From Spirochaetota bacterium (GTDB lineage Bacteria > Spirochaetota > Spirochaetia > Treponematales > Treponemataceae): 64,000 bases of DNA. Shown here piece after piece: positions 63,220 through 64,000 of the stretch (position 1 is its first letter; each line of letters begins with the position of its first letter). The stretch is taken from the NCBI GenBank assembly GCA_023398165.1, contig JAEWSQ010000015.1, positions 114,216 through 178,215 on the forward strand. The letters are read 5' to 3'. The position numbers and the translations under genes were made by a program. The notes beneath the pieces were generated by a model that saw only the letters and a program-made list of their open reading frames with translations, had not been told where the DNA came from and did no database searches.

Positions 63220-63759
63220 ATGAAAGGAAAAATTTGTTTAATCCTATACATTACTATATTCTTGACATCTCTATATTCATTGGATTATGAGGAATTCAAG
63301 GAAAAAAACTTAGACGAGCAACTATATTTTTTTGTACGTGATGAAGTTGATATCAGCCAATCAAGAATAGATTACTTATCAAAATATCTTGTAAGAAGGT
63401 ATGAAGAAAGGTTAATAAGTAAAGTTAAATTATTGATTCAGAAATACAATTATAATAGTGAAGATGAAGTAATATATTTAAAGAACTTATCTCACTTAAT
63501 TTGGCGTATGAATAATCTTGGATTTCTTGACAAAAAAAATCAGGCGATGTTTTATGGATTGTATCAAGCAAAACTAATTGATTATCTTGAAAAAGAAAAA
63601 AGAATTGATGGAGTGGTATTATCTGCAGAATCAATGCTTGACGATATAAACATAGAGAATAGAATAGATAGAGCAATTCCTAATACAGGGATTGAAATAA
63701 TGTTATACTATGAAAATTTACTTGGTATGGAATTAATCAATGAATATACTAAAAAATAG
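63220..63759 (+). CDS. Candidate immunity protein for the RHS tip
   Basis: 179 aa with a signal peptide (cleaved near LYSLDYEE), then a helical, charged protein without a recognised family. It is three bases after the RHS gene and similarly AT-rich, the classic place for the cognate immunity gene. Export fits a toxin that acts in the periplasm. Assignment is from position only. Confidence 0.6.
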   Translation: MKGKICLILYITIFLTSLYSLDYEEFKEKNLDEQLYFFVRDEVDISQSRIDYLSKYLVRRYEERLISKVKLLIQKYNYNSEDEVIYLKNLSHLIWRMNNLGFLDKKNQAMFYGLYQAKLIDYLEKEKRIDGVVLSAESMLDDINIENRIDRAIPNTGIEIMLYYENLLGMELINEYTKK

Positions 63760-63807
63760 TTGGAGAGTGTAAAAATACCATAATAATTGTTATAGTGGGA
63801 TTGTGGC

Positions 63808-63932
63808 ACGAGGGCGGGAAGAGAATTCGCACCTTACACGACAGACTCAGGAAGTGCTGAGTACTATGAGTACGACGTGTTTGGAAAGCCCTACGGCGAG
63901 ACTGTGAGCGATTACGCATACACAGGGAAGCC
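63808..63932 (+). pseudogene. Scrambled RHS core fragment
   Basis: 63808-63840 parallels the EGGKIIRTLYDG part of the intact RHS gene (62056-62095), and 63838-63932 encodes DSGSAEYYEYDVFGKPYGE, then VSDYAYTGKP, nearly identical to 62401-62490. The two pieces are joined without the ~300 bases between, and the similarity ends at 63932. Probably the start of a further displaced RHS cassette. Confidence 0.8.
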
Positions 63933-64000
63933 GCGAGTTTTGCGAAGCAAAATCTCGGTAAGCTAGACCGCAGAGCGGGATAGCGACATGACCCCGTCAC

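Overview
The window looks like chromosome from a Treponema-like spirochaete with a plant-polysaccharide-degrading, probably anaerobic lifestyle. This rests on several things seen together: a long-type pyrophosphate-dependent phosphofructokinase, cofactor-independent phosphoglycerate mutase, many chemotaxis and cyclic-di-GMP proteins, a GH10 xylanase, a PL9-type pectate lyase, xylulokinase, and moderate GC by eye (roughly low 40s percent, not computed). The species was not determined.

Layout. 1-7.3 kb (mostly minus strand): a UmuC polymerase running off the left edge with a UmuD-like partner that already starts as UmuD' and has lost its catalytic dyad; a membrane protein; gpmI; an ABC exporter pair followed by a diguanylate cyclase. 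7.5-11.8 kb: an accessory locus of surface or secreted proteins (a repeat-rich lipoprotein, a lipoprotein carrying a permuted papain-like cysteine peptidase split by a one-base frameshift, and an omptin-like outer-membrane protease), bracketed by a tandem array of roughly 58-bp structured repeats. 11.8-15.2 kb: a TPP riboswitch driving thiBPQ. 15.2-20.2 kb: dus, a fused DUF1538 transporter with a double P-II-like protein, rpmB, and a GGDEF-PilZ cyclase. 20.2-32.2 kb: two chemoreceptors, PhnP-like hydrolase, uvrB, htrA, pfp with a histone-H1-like tail, and a secreted nuclease. 32.3-34.8 kb: xylB and a divergent AraC regulator. 34.8-40.1 kb: a metallopeptidase-like lipoprotein, MBL hydrolase, pentapeptide protein, zinc ribbon and murI. 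40.1-40.6 kb: terminator, a three-copy 66/67-bp tandem repeat, long palindromes and tRNA-Arg(CCU). 40.8-48 kb: a sodium symporter, a REC-GGDEF-EAL phosphodiesterase and a very large hybrid sensor kinase. 48-54.5 kb: xylanase, a small secreted binding protein and pectate lyase. 54.5-64 kb: an accessory region with a GNAT, a decayed VapBC, DUF488, an IS1202-like transposase homologue lacking two of its catalytic acids, an HD-GYP phosphodiesterase, a ZIP transporter, HigBA, and an RHS protein with an HExxH tip, a candidate immunity gene and RHS debris.

Connections. The xylanase, xylB/AraC pair and pectate lyase form a scattered xylan/pectin programme. Two cyclases, one EAL protein, one HD-GYP protein and a PilZ domain make cyclic-di-GMP turnover a dominant theme. 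At least three genes (umuD', the AraC regulator and higB) have a promoter-like sequence ending at the start codon and no Shine-Dalgarno sequence, which suggests leaderless transcripts. The best candidates for something undescribed are the repeat-bracketed protease locus, the pre-processed UmuD', the PFP with a Lys/Ala tail, and the catalytically dead but intact transposase-like gene.
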